This document shows positions 44,844-55,959 of a stretch of 64,000 bases of DNA, one piece after another. The notes under the pieces are model-generated. The model was given only the letters and a program-made list of their open reading frames with translations. It did no database searches and was not told the DNA's origin. A program made the translations under genes and the position numbers. How positions within the stretch are numbered: the first letter of the stretch is position 1; every line of letters begins with the position of its first letter. The stretch spans positions 82,846-146,845 of the forward strand of contig JAHBMJ010005646.1 in NCBI GenBank assembly GCA_018398765.1, given 5' to 3'. This DNA is from Chromera velia (taxonomy: Eukaryota; Sar; Chromeraceae).

Positions 44844-46953
44844 TGCTCTACAACCTCCTGCTCGCCCTCAAGTATCTGCACGCACGACATGTGCTCCACA
44901 GGGGCATCAAACCAGCAAACACGCTGATAGGCTCGCGGTGCAATGTAACACTGTGGTGGGTACTTTTTCTTTTCTTTCTGCTGAGCCTTCCGTGTGCATG
45001 GATGAATATAAAGGCTTTAATGACATCTCTTGCGTTTGTTTCAATCTGAATTGCCGCATTGTTTCCAGAAAGGTCTCAAAAAAATGTGAGGGTGATGGAA
45101 CGCATTTTGTTTTTTTCTCTCCCACTGTCTGTCTGCATTTCATGTACTCTTTCTGTATGTATTCTCAAATCGGTCTGTTGGAATCCTATGGAATCCCATT
45201 TGGATACTCTGCATTCCCATCTCTCTTCTGTTTCCCTTTTCTTCTCAGAATTTCTTTTTTATGTCAGACTCTCCAGTTCTTCTCTGCTTTCTTCTTTATT
45301 CGTTTTCTTTACCATCTTTGTATCAGCCTTTTTTTCTGTCTGTGTCGTCTTTCGTTTGTGTGTTTGTCAGTCTGACAGACTATAGAAGATAGAAAGGGGA
45401 AATGATGCAGTATTTCATCCTGTGTTTTCACAGAAGACACGATCATCCCTGATTACCTCAACTGAAGACATGCTTTCCTCTTTGCCTTTTACATAAATGT
45501 GCAATCGAATGCACTGCCTGTGTACTCTGCAGTGAGTTTGGGCTAGCCTGACCTCTCAGCTCCATTGAGAACCTCGGGCCAGCAGACCCATCATCCTCCT
45601 CATCCTCTGCAGCCCCCGCGCCCTTCTCTCTGAATAGCCCATTGACCGTGCACATTAGGACCCGATGGTACCGTACACCAGAGGTCGCACTTCTCAACAG
45701 ACAGTACAGTTTTCCGAGTAATGTTTGGTAAGTCAGCGTACAAGAAGTCGAGTTTAGGCGCGTAGGTCAAGCGGCCATGGAAGACTGATTGCGGAATCTC
45801 TACTGTGAATATTCTTGAATTAATTATTGCACAATTAACCCTCTTCTAGCTGTAAAGTGATCCGTGCATGTGCATGGCAAGATAACAAAAAGATTGAACC
45901 CCCTTTCCACCCTTTTAAATTTCATGCATTGAATTTTTGGAGAATGTTTGTATGTAAGAGAAATCGAGATAGCAGCGTGCATTTTTGCTTTATTTCCCGT
46001 CTTGTCAGAACACCCTTGGATAGAAAATATGCCTGCGGCATGTAACAGCTACAAGAGCTTTGAACCATTCACCCTTAGTTTTCGTGTCTCAATTTTTTCA
46101 CTTCGAAATTTCCAGCTGCCGTCTGTCTGTACCTCCGCGTATGTATTCCTGCCGCTGCACCGATCAGCTCAAAATCTTAGCTTCTATATCCTTCCGCCCA
46201 CTCCCTTGTCCGACAATCTTGTTCAAATGTATGCAGGCCAGTCGGGCTCATCATGGGAGAACTCCTACAGAAGCTCCCGAGAAACCCTGTATTTGGTCCT
46301 TTGATGACAGGCAGGTGGCAATACCCTCTTTCACCAGCACACAGAAAAGCAGCAGATGCCAAGTCAGTCAGGAGTTTTGCTGAGTCAATCGACCTACTGC
46401 TTTGCTGGTCAATTTGTGGACAAAACATATGGACAAACGAACCAGAGACAAATTAAGTTCATTTCAAAAGACAGCGGCAACGGGAATATCAGTGGGTTAA
46501 ACTTTGCTTGTTTGTCTATCATGCAGTTAGTCAACGATCGAAAGGAAGAATCGCTTCTTTTCCTACGCGATTCTTTGTTTTCTCGTTTTGCAAAAATGCA
46601 AAAAAGTCCTGTTCTCATATTCACTCCGACAATATATCAATACCAACCCCGTTCACCTTCCTGTGCCTTATCTTCATCTCATCTTCTATGCATGCTCTGA
46701 AGAAGCTTTTGACCTTAAGAGAAGTTGACGGTAAATCTTTATGTCCCTATGACGTACGTAGGTAAAGTGTCCTGAAAGAAAAGAAACAGAAAGTTGGTTA
46801 AGAATAGTTATTTAGTATAGTAGAGACCCCCATGAACTGACTTGCTCACTTCCATGCTCACTGGTTTCGTCAAAGAATCCTCAACTTACTAACATGTCCA
46901 CCTCCCCTTTAATTTATCTGTGCAGATTCCACATAGAGCACTACGGTGACCAG

Positions 46954-47408
46954 TGTGGAGTCCTACCCTGTAGCGCCGCCTTTTGAGCCTTCGCATACAC
47001 CGTGACTGAGTGAGCCAGCGTGCCGCGCCACATTCTGCTGCCGCGCTTTGCTTTGTACATGTTGCGCACGTCGATCAAAGTTGTCGAAGTCGAGTCTGCA
47101 TGACCTTTGTATTCAAGCAACACGTCATTTAAGCTACGGATAACATCGTCTGAGTCTGATGTCTATTCGTCACAGATCAAGAGAGCTTTAGAGTCTGAGA
47201 GAGAGGAATGAGCAGAAACCATGTATAATAGAATAAACCTAGCTGATTGGAATCCCAGATCGCTCTAGAGCTAAACCTTCTGTAAACTGTTGCCTGACTG
47301 AGTGTTGCTCACGTTCCTTCTCTAGAATTTCCCTAAGGTAACCGTTCTTATCCTTGCTTTACCTTCTGTCTGGACGCCATAAGGTGGCTGGACAGGAGGG
47401 ACAAAGCA
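46954..47408. repeat. Left long direct repeat (LTR-like)
   Basis: 455 bp. On the minus strand it encodes a frame including SLSDSKALLICDE and STSTTLIDVRNMYKAKRGSR, interrupted by one stop where the right copy has a sense codon. It contains a 4-bp insertion (AACC near 47340) relative to the right copy. Confidence 0.75.
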
Positions 47409-50400
47409 TTGTGGTGAATGTTAAGCTCGATGAGTATCGACTTTCACATACCTTCTGTGATGGAGATCAGATCTGTCCTTTTGCGCAACAGTAGAAAACC
47501 GATTACAACGATACGGGCACGGTCAGGCAAAGACCGTGAGTAGGGGAATTCAGCGTTCTCTTGCGTTCCAAGCTGCCTGGAGCCCTCTTTTGGAGATCCC
47601 CTTCGAGTCTGATCCTAGACTTTGCCTTTGTCCTTGGGTGGAGATCCCGAAGATCGTTAGAGGTCGCCAAAGCCGATGGTGGAGACGTTGCTTGGTGTTG
47701 CTCGGGACTTTGAGGAGCCTGATTAGGATTAAAATGCCGCCTATGAGCAGATCGCAATCCAAATGGCCAGTAGAGTGCTTTTATTATGCCTTTTAATTCT
47801 GCAACTGTCTCCATCTTCCGGATGAGTGTCGGCTGATCATCTTTACTTGTCTTTGCTGTTGGTTGCTTGCTTGTCTGCGCAAAGCTGACCACCTTCGTGG
47901 CCTGCAAACACCTCCAGCGTGTCTGGGTCTGTCTGGACTGGTCCTCCGACAGTGTTCAAACACAGGAAGACGTCCGTCGTCTCTCCATGTATCTGCGATG
48001 CTGCCGTTTTTTTCTAAGAATGAGCTTGTCGCTTCTGGCTGTCTGGCTATCGTGTGGATTGTTCGATGAGTGGCCATTCGATCGGATGCGTGAGACTCTG
48101 TATGTATGTTAAACAGACAGAAGGGACAGGTGGCAGCGTACCACATGGAACAATGCAGTGACGGCCGGTGTGCCAGCCGGGGAAAGCCTTCTGCTCTGGG
48201 ACCCGACGCGGCGAGCCTAGAGTAGGAAGGAGGGGGAAGTAAGGAAGGGGTACAAAATGACATCGAGCCTGCCCTCGATGGCAAAAGAGGCAGAAGGGTC
48301 GTGGCAGACCTACTGAGAGACATAGTAGGGCACACGGCAGCTGCCGCCTCGTCTCTTGCCAGCGCCGGCACATTTTCAACTAACCGGGAAGGGAGAAGAG
48401 GGGGTGAAAAGGGGGGACAAAGGGGAAGGGAAAGGGAGGGAAAGGGAGGGAAAGAGCGGGAGAGGGGGGTAACCGTTGCTTCGGGGTGGGGGGGCGAATC
48501 GAATTGAGGCTGGCCGAGAGCATGCGAAGTACTAGTGACTGAGTTTGACTGGAGCGTCTTTTGTCCGGAGTTGAGAGTTCATGTGTCGAAAGGAGTAGCA
48601 AGGGGATGAAATGAGACAGAAAGAAGAAACGAGATAAAAAGAAACCAGCGGGGCAGTCTGCAATATGTCCGGTCCCTTCCTTCCCTCCCTTTATGTAGCT
48701 ACTGACATGCGCGGAGTGTGTTTGTGCTTGACGAGACCGTTGAGTCCTTCTATCGATGAGAACTCCAACTCGATTGCCTACCCCTACGTCAGCTACGTAT
48801 GAAAAGGGCAGAGGACTGCCTGATTGTTGCCGCTATGTGCTTATGCCTGCGTATGCCCGCAACTGCCTGTGACCGCCCTTGCGCCCCTGCACTGAACTTG
48901 GGGGGGAAGTGAGCTCATTGCAGAGCTGAGCATCAAAGAGATAGATTGCGAGAACAACAAGCCGAGCGCCGCATGTGCCACACATTTGAAACTTCTGGAG
49001 CTCTTTTTGGAAGAGTGACTTTTCTTCCCTCTCAGCTTCTCTTCTTTGCACGTGACTTGGGAGTCAGACCCCTCATGTGGCTGAGAGCACGAGCGCACGA
49101 GGGGGCGCCTTCATTCGTTATCTCCTTCTCATTTCCTTCTGCTGATTTAAAACATTTCGGGTTATCCCTGGTTTCCTCCTTTGAGAAAAAGAGACTGGAA
49201 GAGGCTGAAGAAAAATGAGTAGAGGAGGAGCAAAGAAAGAACGAATCTTGAGAGAAACAGAAAGAGATGTCTGTTTCAACGACAAGAGAAGAAGAAGAAA
49301 AAAGAAAATGAGGGAATAACCTGTGTATGTCTCTTTGTCCCTTCTGTATCTTCTCCTTGCAGGGGGGTGTCGGTGCTTTAGAAGCCCTCTGGGGTCTCTG
49401 GGTATCGCTTCTCCCCCTCGCAGCATAGGAGTTGATGGGAGCCTTGGTGGAGCTAGCCGTTTCTGCGTAAGCATCTGCGTGGAGCCAGATGGTGTGCCGC
49501 CAGACGTCTCCCTCCGATAAGTCTGTCTGGGTGCCGTTCATTCATTGATGTCTGTTCTTGTGTGTTGGGTCGATTTTCAGTGTTGTTAACAACAAACGAA
49601 GGGCTAGCCGCTAATAGGCGAAGAGATGCGCATACAATCTTCAGGAAGGAAGTGAGATAGAAGAGAGAGGAGGAAGACTCTGAGATGTGAATACATGTGT
49701 GTGAATATATGTATGTGAGGCTTTCTACTGCCACCCTCTGGTTTCCCCGTCTCTTCACGTTTTGTTCGAACCTCCGTTTGCCCGTCTACTTGCATTCAAA
49801 AAATTAAGAGAGCTAGAAGTGGATTGCTTGCAGGCGTACTATTCTGTCTGTCGCCTGTTTCCTTCCGGCAGGCTGGTCTGAGAAAGAGAGAGAGATGAAG
49901 AAAAAAGAAAAAGTAAAGTAAACGGCTGCGAGCGCATATATCAGCATGAAGATGCAAGCGTGTATGTGACTGCACGGGCCTGTTAATGACTGTGTCCTAC
50001 TCTCTGTCGCTCTTTCTGTCTAGCATTTCCGTCTTGTGCTTTCTTTTGAGGGGATACAAAAGGTTAATGGAGAGCTGGGAAAACGTAAGACCTTGCAATG
50101 GGAAGCTTGCGGCCATCGAATGATGGACCCTGCTGTCAGGTAGGGAGGGTGTGCTTCTGCAGACCTCGGGCAAGCCGACGTCCTTAAAACAGGCTTTTCG
50201 AGGAAAGACCTGGCGGATTGGCGTTGCCGGCAAGGCAGTGGTGATAATACCTTTGCGCACGTTAATCTGATTGACTTGCGTCAATGGGAGGAAACTTTTC
50301 TGCTTGTCAGCTTTCGCGTTTAGATTTTTTCGACTACCTCCTTGAAGGTGTTCTATTGGTTGCATGGGTTTGCATTACATCTGGTTAATCGTTCTCTTTT

Positions 50401-50489
50401 GTTCGCCTCTTTTTTCCTTTCCGCGCATGCTTGGATATGTTTGGCTGATCGCGAGGACGCGATTTTCCTGTCCCTGGCCGGGGGGGATC

Positions 50490-50938
50490 TGTAGAGTCTT
50501 ACCCTGTAGTGCCGCCCTTTGAGCCTTCGCATGCATCATGACTGAGTGAACCAGCATACCGCGCCATATTCTGCCACCGTGCTTTGCTTCGTACATGTCG
50601 TGTGCATCGATCAAAGTTGTCGAAGTCGAGTTTGCATGACCTTCGTATTCAAACAACACGTCACTTGAGCAACGGATAACATCATCTAAGTCTGATGTCT
50701 CTTCGTCACAGATCAAGAAAGGTTTAGAGTCTGCGAGAGAGGAATGAGCAAAAACCATGTATGATAGAATAAACCCAGCTGATTGGAATTCCAGATCGCT
50801 CTAGAGCTAAACTTTCTGTAAACTGTTGCTTGACTGAGTGTTGCTCACGTTCCTTCTCTAGAATTTCCCTAAGGTTCTTATCCTTGCTTTACCTTCTGTC
50901 TGGACGCCATAAGGTGGCTAGACAGGAGGGACAAAGCA
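50490..50938. repeat. Right long direct repeat (LTR-like) with antisense open frame
   Basis: 449 bp. The minus-strand frame starting at ATG 50758 (MVFAHSSLADSKPFLICDEE) stays open through the whole copy to 50490 and beyond. It shares STSTTLIDA and YEAKHGGRIWRGML with the left copy. Function unknown; it may be a captured coding fragment inside the repeat. Confidence 0.7.
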
Positions 50939-50999
50939 TCAGGATCAGCTGACTGCAATCCTTGACTGGACAAGGTACCAGCACGGTGATGAGGCTTGG

Positions 51000-53370
51000 T
51001 TGGGTCCGGATACACAACAGTCAGTCATCAGGCGACAATTTGTACTGACAAATGAATGGGTACAGAAAAGGCGAGAAGGGGCTAGAACGGTTGCCAGCTG
51101 TTATTGGAGAGATTATGGGATGGACCGCACGTACTCTTTTTTGACAAAAAAATTCTTCTTGATGTCTCTGTTCTGACTTTTGCTCTGAACCAATCTAAAT
51201 GCAATGCTATGCATGAAACAGAGTGGACTACAAAGTAGGACTTAGTAGAATTCAAAGTGACTTTTAAATTTACTATATTCTAGCTTCATTATAAAGTAAA
51301 ACTAGGTTACTTAAAGCAATCTAAAGTTTTTTAGAGCATTTAAAATCGTTACTTCTGTGCGAATCTGCTCAAATGTGCTCAAAAGACTGGTTGATTAGCT
51401 AAGGTGCATGGTGGGAAAAATTACAATCACCGCGGCATGTGGAAGTTAGTGAATGTTACCTGCAAAGAAATACACAGGCACAACACTAATGGATATACTC
51501 AACAGCAACGTTTAGCGCCGCCAATCAAATACAAAGAATTTCCGCTTCTTCTGCAAAGGAAACAGTGCAAGAAGGGAGGCTTCACAGCTAGGCTGGTCAG
51601 ACCGGAGAGGAGACGGTCAGCAGGGGTCGGAGAGGATTCCAAAGAACAGAGCACAGAGACAACATAATTCTATTCACAAAGAACTCATACTGCATGGCGT
51701 AAAAGCTTGCAAATCATTCTGCATGTGTCAATGAGAAACTGTGAAAAAGAAGGACAGGTCTCAGCTGCTACTGTAGGTAGATCCAGATGTTCAGAGGGAG
51801 ACCAGTACGGAGTGCCACAAATGAGAAAGGATGAGCGAGTAAGGAGCACTTGCGTCAGGATAGTATGGACTGCTTTGAAAAACTGACACACATGAAGTAA
51901 GTGGAAGATATTTAAATGCATGAAAGCTGAGCGATTAGTCTGGGTGGAAAAATGTCTGGCACGACTGAGAGCTGTGCAAAGCTTCAGAAGAGGCAGTCAA
52001 AAATGGAGGTTCCAGCAGACTCTCCATCAACCCTCTTTTAGTGACCTCCCTTATGCGTTTCTATCAAGCTCCTAGCAGAACAAAGAAGCTGGATGCTAAG
52101 CAAATCATCATACAAAGCGAGAGAGCAAGCCGCGCTTCCTTAACTGACCTGCAGGTGTTCCCAAGTCTCCGTCTACCAACACCTGCAAACACGGAGGGAC
52201 AGGCGCTCATGCTTTGTGCAGTCAAGGAAGCACTTCTATCCAGCTTATTCTGCATGCACAAGGTCCTAAGGAAAAAACCAAGAGCCTAAGAAGCAGCAGG
52301 TCCGGACAAGCTGACCTGGGGGTTGACTCCGGGGCTCCCACGACTGTGACCTGCAAGGAAAGAGTAAGGAGAGCAATGAGGGCAGCAGTACTTTAATACC
52401 TAGATAAGGCCGGCAGCCCTTCCCTGCTTGAATAGGAGGAGAAGCAGTAAGCAGAAAGATGTTGGAAACAAGACTAAGACGGCTGATGTCCACTGGACCT
52501 ACCTCCAAGCTCCACTTCATGCCGACTTGAGGAGACCAAGCAACACCCGTCTCCTCCAGAGCCCCAAAAGTGCACTCCCGAAAAAAAAATCAAAACCGAA
52601 AAAACGCTCTGTCAGACATCTTATAAAACCATCAGAAGACATCTAACAGAGCGCTTTTTGTGGTAACATTTCTGTGGGAAAAGTTCGTTTGCTTAGAGGT
52701 CCAAGACTTTGCAGTTTTGAACCTGTGGACCTTCAAGATGGACAAGAGACTTCAGACCCAATTATTGGCCGACAGAGGCAAAGTCGGCTACATGCGTTGA
52801 AGGAGCAGGGTGCCGCCACCCCCTCTGGCCCCGTGGCGGCGCCTCCCTGACCCACGCGATGCCCATATGTCTGGACCTGGCGGCGGGGGGGTTTGACCCC
52901 CCTTGTCCAACGTTCAGAAGTGCAGACTTCTGGGGGGGGGGGGGTGTCCGACCTAACTCGAGGTCCCTGACCCAAAACAGTTACAGAACACGTTTTCTGA
53001 TTACAGCAAGGCTGGACCTCCAAAAATAGTGATTGAAAAAAAAATTGGTTTCTTTAGTGACTTGAGAAATTAAAAGCCCGCTGTCGTTGCAGTATAAGGG
53101 AGGCGTCGGGATATGCAACGTCTCTTCATGTCAACGAATTTTAATTTTGTGTCTCTTTTCTTGTATGCTTTGTATCAGATCGAGTCATCCCACCAATTGG
53201 GAGTGCAACAGTCTGTTTGTTCTAGCCATCAAAAGAGGATGGAGACCCGTTAATTCCGGACCCATTTGTCGGCTTTGGCATCTCTCGCCGCCAGAGAGTG
53301 CCCGTTTTGCTCTAGCACCCCACAAAGAAGTACAAAAGAATAATCGAGGCAGTCTGGGGTCACATTTGCT
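51000..53370. other. No supported gene; possible exon remnants
   Basis: The stretch contains plus-strand frames of 80-90 codons (51404, 52041) without recognisable features, and a GC-rich block at 52800-52960 with a poly-G run. It may include decayed 3' exons of the kinase pseudogene, but nothing can be aligned by eye. Confidence 0.4.
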
Positions 53371-53835
53371 GTGAACAGAGAGTGGGGCCTCATTGTGGAA
53401 GGGACACTGGTTGGGTGCACTTTGGGCCTGCAGATTGTGGCGGCAGTGCGGCAGCTGGAGAGTACGGCCTCTCTCGGAGAGTCCCCATCGGAGAGTCCCC
53501 CCCCGGCTCCTCATCAGAGCTTTTGGGCAGGTGGTAATGCCACTCCCCCCCCAGCAACAGCAACAGCCATTTGGACCCACATGGGGTTCAATCGTGATCA
53601 GTGGGCTGCTACGACGCTCTCGATCTGCCAGGCGCCCATCTCTATATGGAATGGGAAGCCAGGTGTGGAAAAAACCACCCTTTGCAGGGGAGCAGCCTCT
53701 GCGCTCACAGCAGATGCAGGGGGTTCTCTGACAGACAGCAAGATGCTCATAGTGGCAGAGAAGAACCAGTGTGTGGCTGATGTTATCAGTGGTTTCATAC
53801 TGAAGCCCTGCAGGCGACCTGATGGGTCGCTTTAG
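53371..53835 (+). pseudogene. UPF1-like SF1 helicase relic
   Basis: The 154-codon frame shows the order of SF1 helicase N-terminal motifs: a Q-motif-like GFNRDQWAA, then PISIWNGKPGVEKTTL where GPPGTGKTTL is expected (motif I), then KMLIVAEKNQCVADVI (motif Ia, with the SNxAVD region altered). The Walker A Gly-Lys-Thr is damaged (GVEKTT), and neither DEAG nor later motifs follow before the stop at 53833. The upstream Pro-rich stretch is unassigned. A chance resemblance is possible but three motifs in order make it unlikely. Confidence 0.5.
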
Positions 53836-54482
53836 AACCCGAACTGTGTTGAACTTCTCCTTGCAAAGCCCAATCGAATCGAGAAGAAAGCACTCAACTT
53901 CCTCCCCACTTTACAAAACTACTTTGCCGGGTTTCGACCAAAGCAGTCCAGGTCTGGCAAAGAAGTAGATGAAAGTGTGGAGGGGGCAGCAGCTGTACGG
54001 CTCTTTGGCATGCTTACATGCCACGGCTCTATAGAGATATATGAAGGGTACAGGAGCAGGGGTAGGAGGCCGGGCCCTGAAGTCGCAAGCCGCAATACTG
54101 TAGGCAGGAGGAGGAGCGACACTCCTGTCAGACGGGTTTGGCTCGGGGGTTTTGATGTTCGAGGCAGGTGGTAGTGCATGTATCTCTGAAGTGTCTTTTC
54201 CTTTTTTGCATGAAGCTTCACACGTTCAGGTAAACTTTGTGAAGCTATGCTTCACGTCTGCTGTCGTCTTGAGTGTACGACTTTTTTTTGTGTAGAGGTT
54301 GCCTGCATGCCTTTATTAAACAGAGCCTACGACGGCCTACGAAGGAACGCATGAGAATTTGTCCGCTGAAAGATAGTACTTATGTTTTCATCGCATGTAA
54401 GGAAAGACGTTCCGCTTTTTGTCTTTCGACATGCACTGCTTAAGCCAGCTCTCCCTATTTTGCGTTTTCTCTGTTTGTGCAG
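53836..54482. other. Spacer, no gene seen
   Basis: Open frames are short. A TTTTTTTTGTG run at 54284 and an acceptor (TTTGTGCAG) at 54482 introduce the exon pair that follows; its upstream exon was not found. Confidence 0.4.
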
Positions 54483-54939
54483 CTGGCAACCACGGAAATC
54501 CACTTCAAAGACACCCTCAGGGATCTGCTGCCCTATATTCCCAGGGCGGTTGCGGAAGCGGGACTCTCGCATGCCCTAACGTGAGTTTTTCTTTCTGTAT
54601 TTTGCACAGGGGGGTCTGCATGCGATAAGAGAAGTGATCTATTCGTGAGATTGGTGGGTGGGGAAGTTTCTGCACAACTACTCTTTTACATGTTTGATTT
54701 AGCATGAGACTGTCATACATATGTTTGCTGCTCTCTTTTCCTGCTTAATTCTCTCTCCCTCTATGCGTGCATGCAGAACGTTGGTGGCCAAGGACCTTGC
54801 CCTCTGCGTGAGCCTCCCTTTTCTGCTTGCGTGGCTGGCCGGCCGACGGGATGGCTTTACGTCCAACCTAGGACAAATCAAGGCCCTCCCAACCGTAAAT
54901 GACTACTGTCAGAAGTATGCATTCACCAAACAGAAATGA
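54483..54939 (+). CDS. Two phase-matched 3' exons of an unrecognised gene
   Basis: Exon 54483..54580 (LATTEIHFKDTLRDLLPYIP, donor GTGAGT, phase 2) joins exon 54777..54939 after a CATGCAG acceptor. It continues TTLVAKDLALCVSLPFLLAW and DGFTSNLGQIKALPTVNDYC to the stop TGA at 54937. Splice sites and phases agree and there is no internal stop, so these look like real coding exons. Upstream exons are not identified, and the family is unknown. It precedes the duplicated block and could belong to the same ancestral gene. Confidence 0.5.
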
Positions 54940-55199
54940 TCGACCATAAAACTTGTATCTGCAGTGTACGTGGTGACCTTGGTGAGTCGGTTTGGCTTGG
55001 ACTTAATGAATCGCGAGATGTTGGAGCGACAAGATGTCTTCCGACAGAATGTTGACACACCTTTTCAGCTTTGCACTCATTGGTCTACTGATGACAGGCC
55101 TTTCATTTGACAGAGTTTGCTGCATATACATTTGTCCATCATGAGAACCTTTCCAGCCACATATCTTGCTTTACCCATCCAACAGTAGCTCTTTTTTCC

Positions 55200-55959
<760 letters not shown>

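Larger units (their letters stand above)
41022..46314 (+). pseudogene. MAP-kinase-like protein kinase pseudogene, interrupted by transposons
   Basis: Kinase landmarks occur in order as separate exons. The glycine loop LGQGSYG ends at 41058 (donor GTGAGT). EVLLVFDKNDGQKQKAIKRM and ELAILKRLQHPGIMKLESAL (41451..41644) carry the ATP-binding Lys and the helix C Glu. EVALVLDEGEISF is at 42134. LLLALKYLHARHVLHRG-IKPAN runs to 44955; its catalytic-loop Asp is replaced by Gly. CEFGLA then a stop, with HIRTRWYRTPEVALL (45533..45727), has DFG changed to EFG. WPVGLIMGELLQKLPRNPVFG is at 46237..46314. Other damage: TAA at 41028, TGA in the 42.2-kb exon, and a lost acceptor before 41451 (GG instead of AG). 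A hAT-like element sits inside the catalytic-loop exon. DQLTAILDW near 50949, beyond the LTR element, may be the next kinase segment. The dead catalytic residues, stops and insertions show it is not an active kinase. Confidence 0.8.
46954..50938 (-). mobile_element. LTR-type element without recognisable pol (4.0 kb)
   Basis: Two direct repeats of about 450 bp, 46954-47408 and 50490-50938, are roughly nine-tenths identical. Both start TGT(G/A)GAGTC and end GGGACAAAGCA, the TG...CA border of LTRs. The purine-rich GGGGGGGATC lies directly before the right repeat, like a polypurine tract. The 3.1-kb interior has no protease, RT, RNase H or integrase motif; it holds only a CPFC...H-x3-H-like frame (48120-48060, minus) and low-complexity sequence. 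Flanks ACCAG and TCAGG do not form a clean duplication. It resembles a non-autonomous (LARD-like) element. Strand is uncertain: the best frame within the repeats is on the minus strand, while the purine tract suggests plus. Confidence 0.6.

Noticed and set aside
47503-48371. Overlapping minus-strand frames in the LTR-type element as gag/pol
   Set aside because: No protease, RT or integrase motif and no CCHC knuckle; only a weak CPFC...H-x3-H pattern, so no retroviral gene is called.
51685-51921. Minus-strand LICGTPYWSPSEHLDLP, resembling a kinase activation-segment end
   Set aside because: A single short motif on the strand opposite to the kinase pseudogene, without other kinase motifs nearby.
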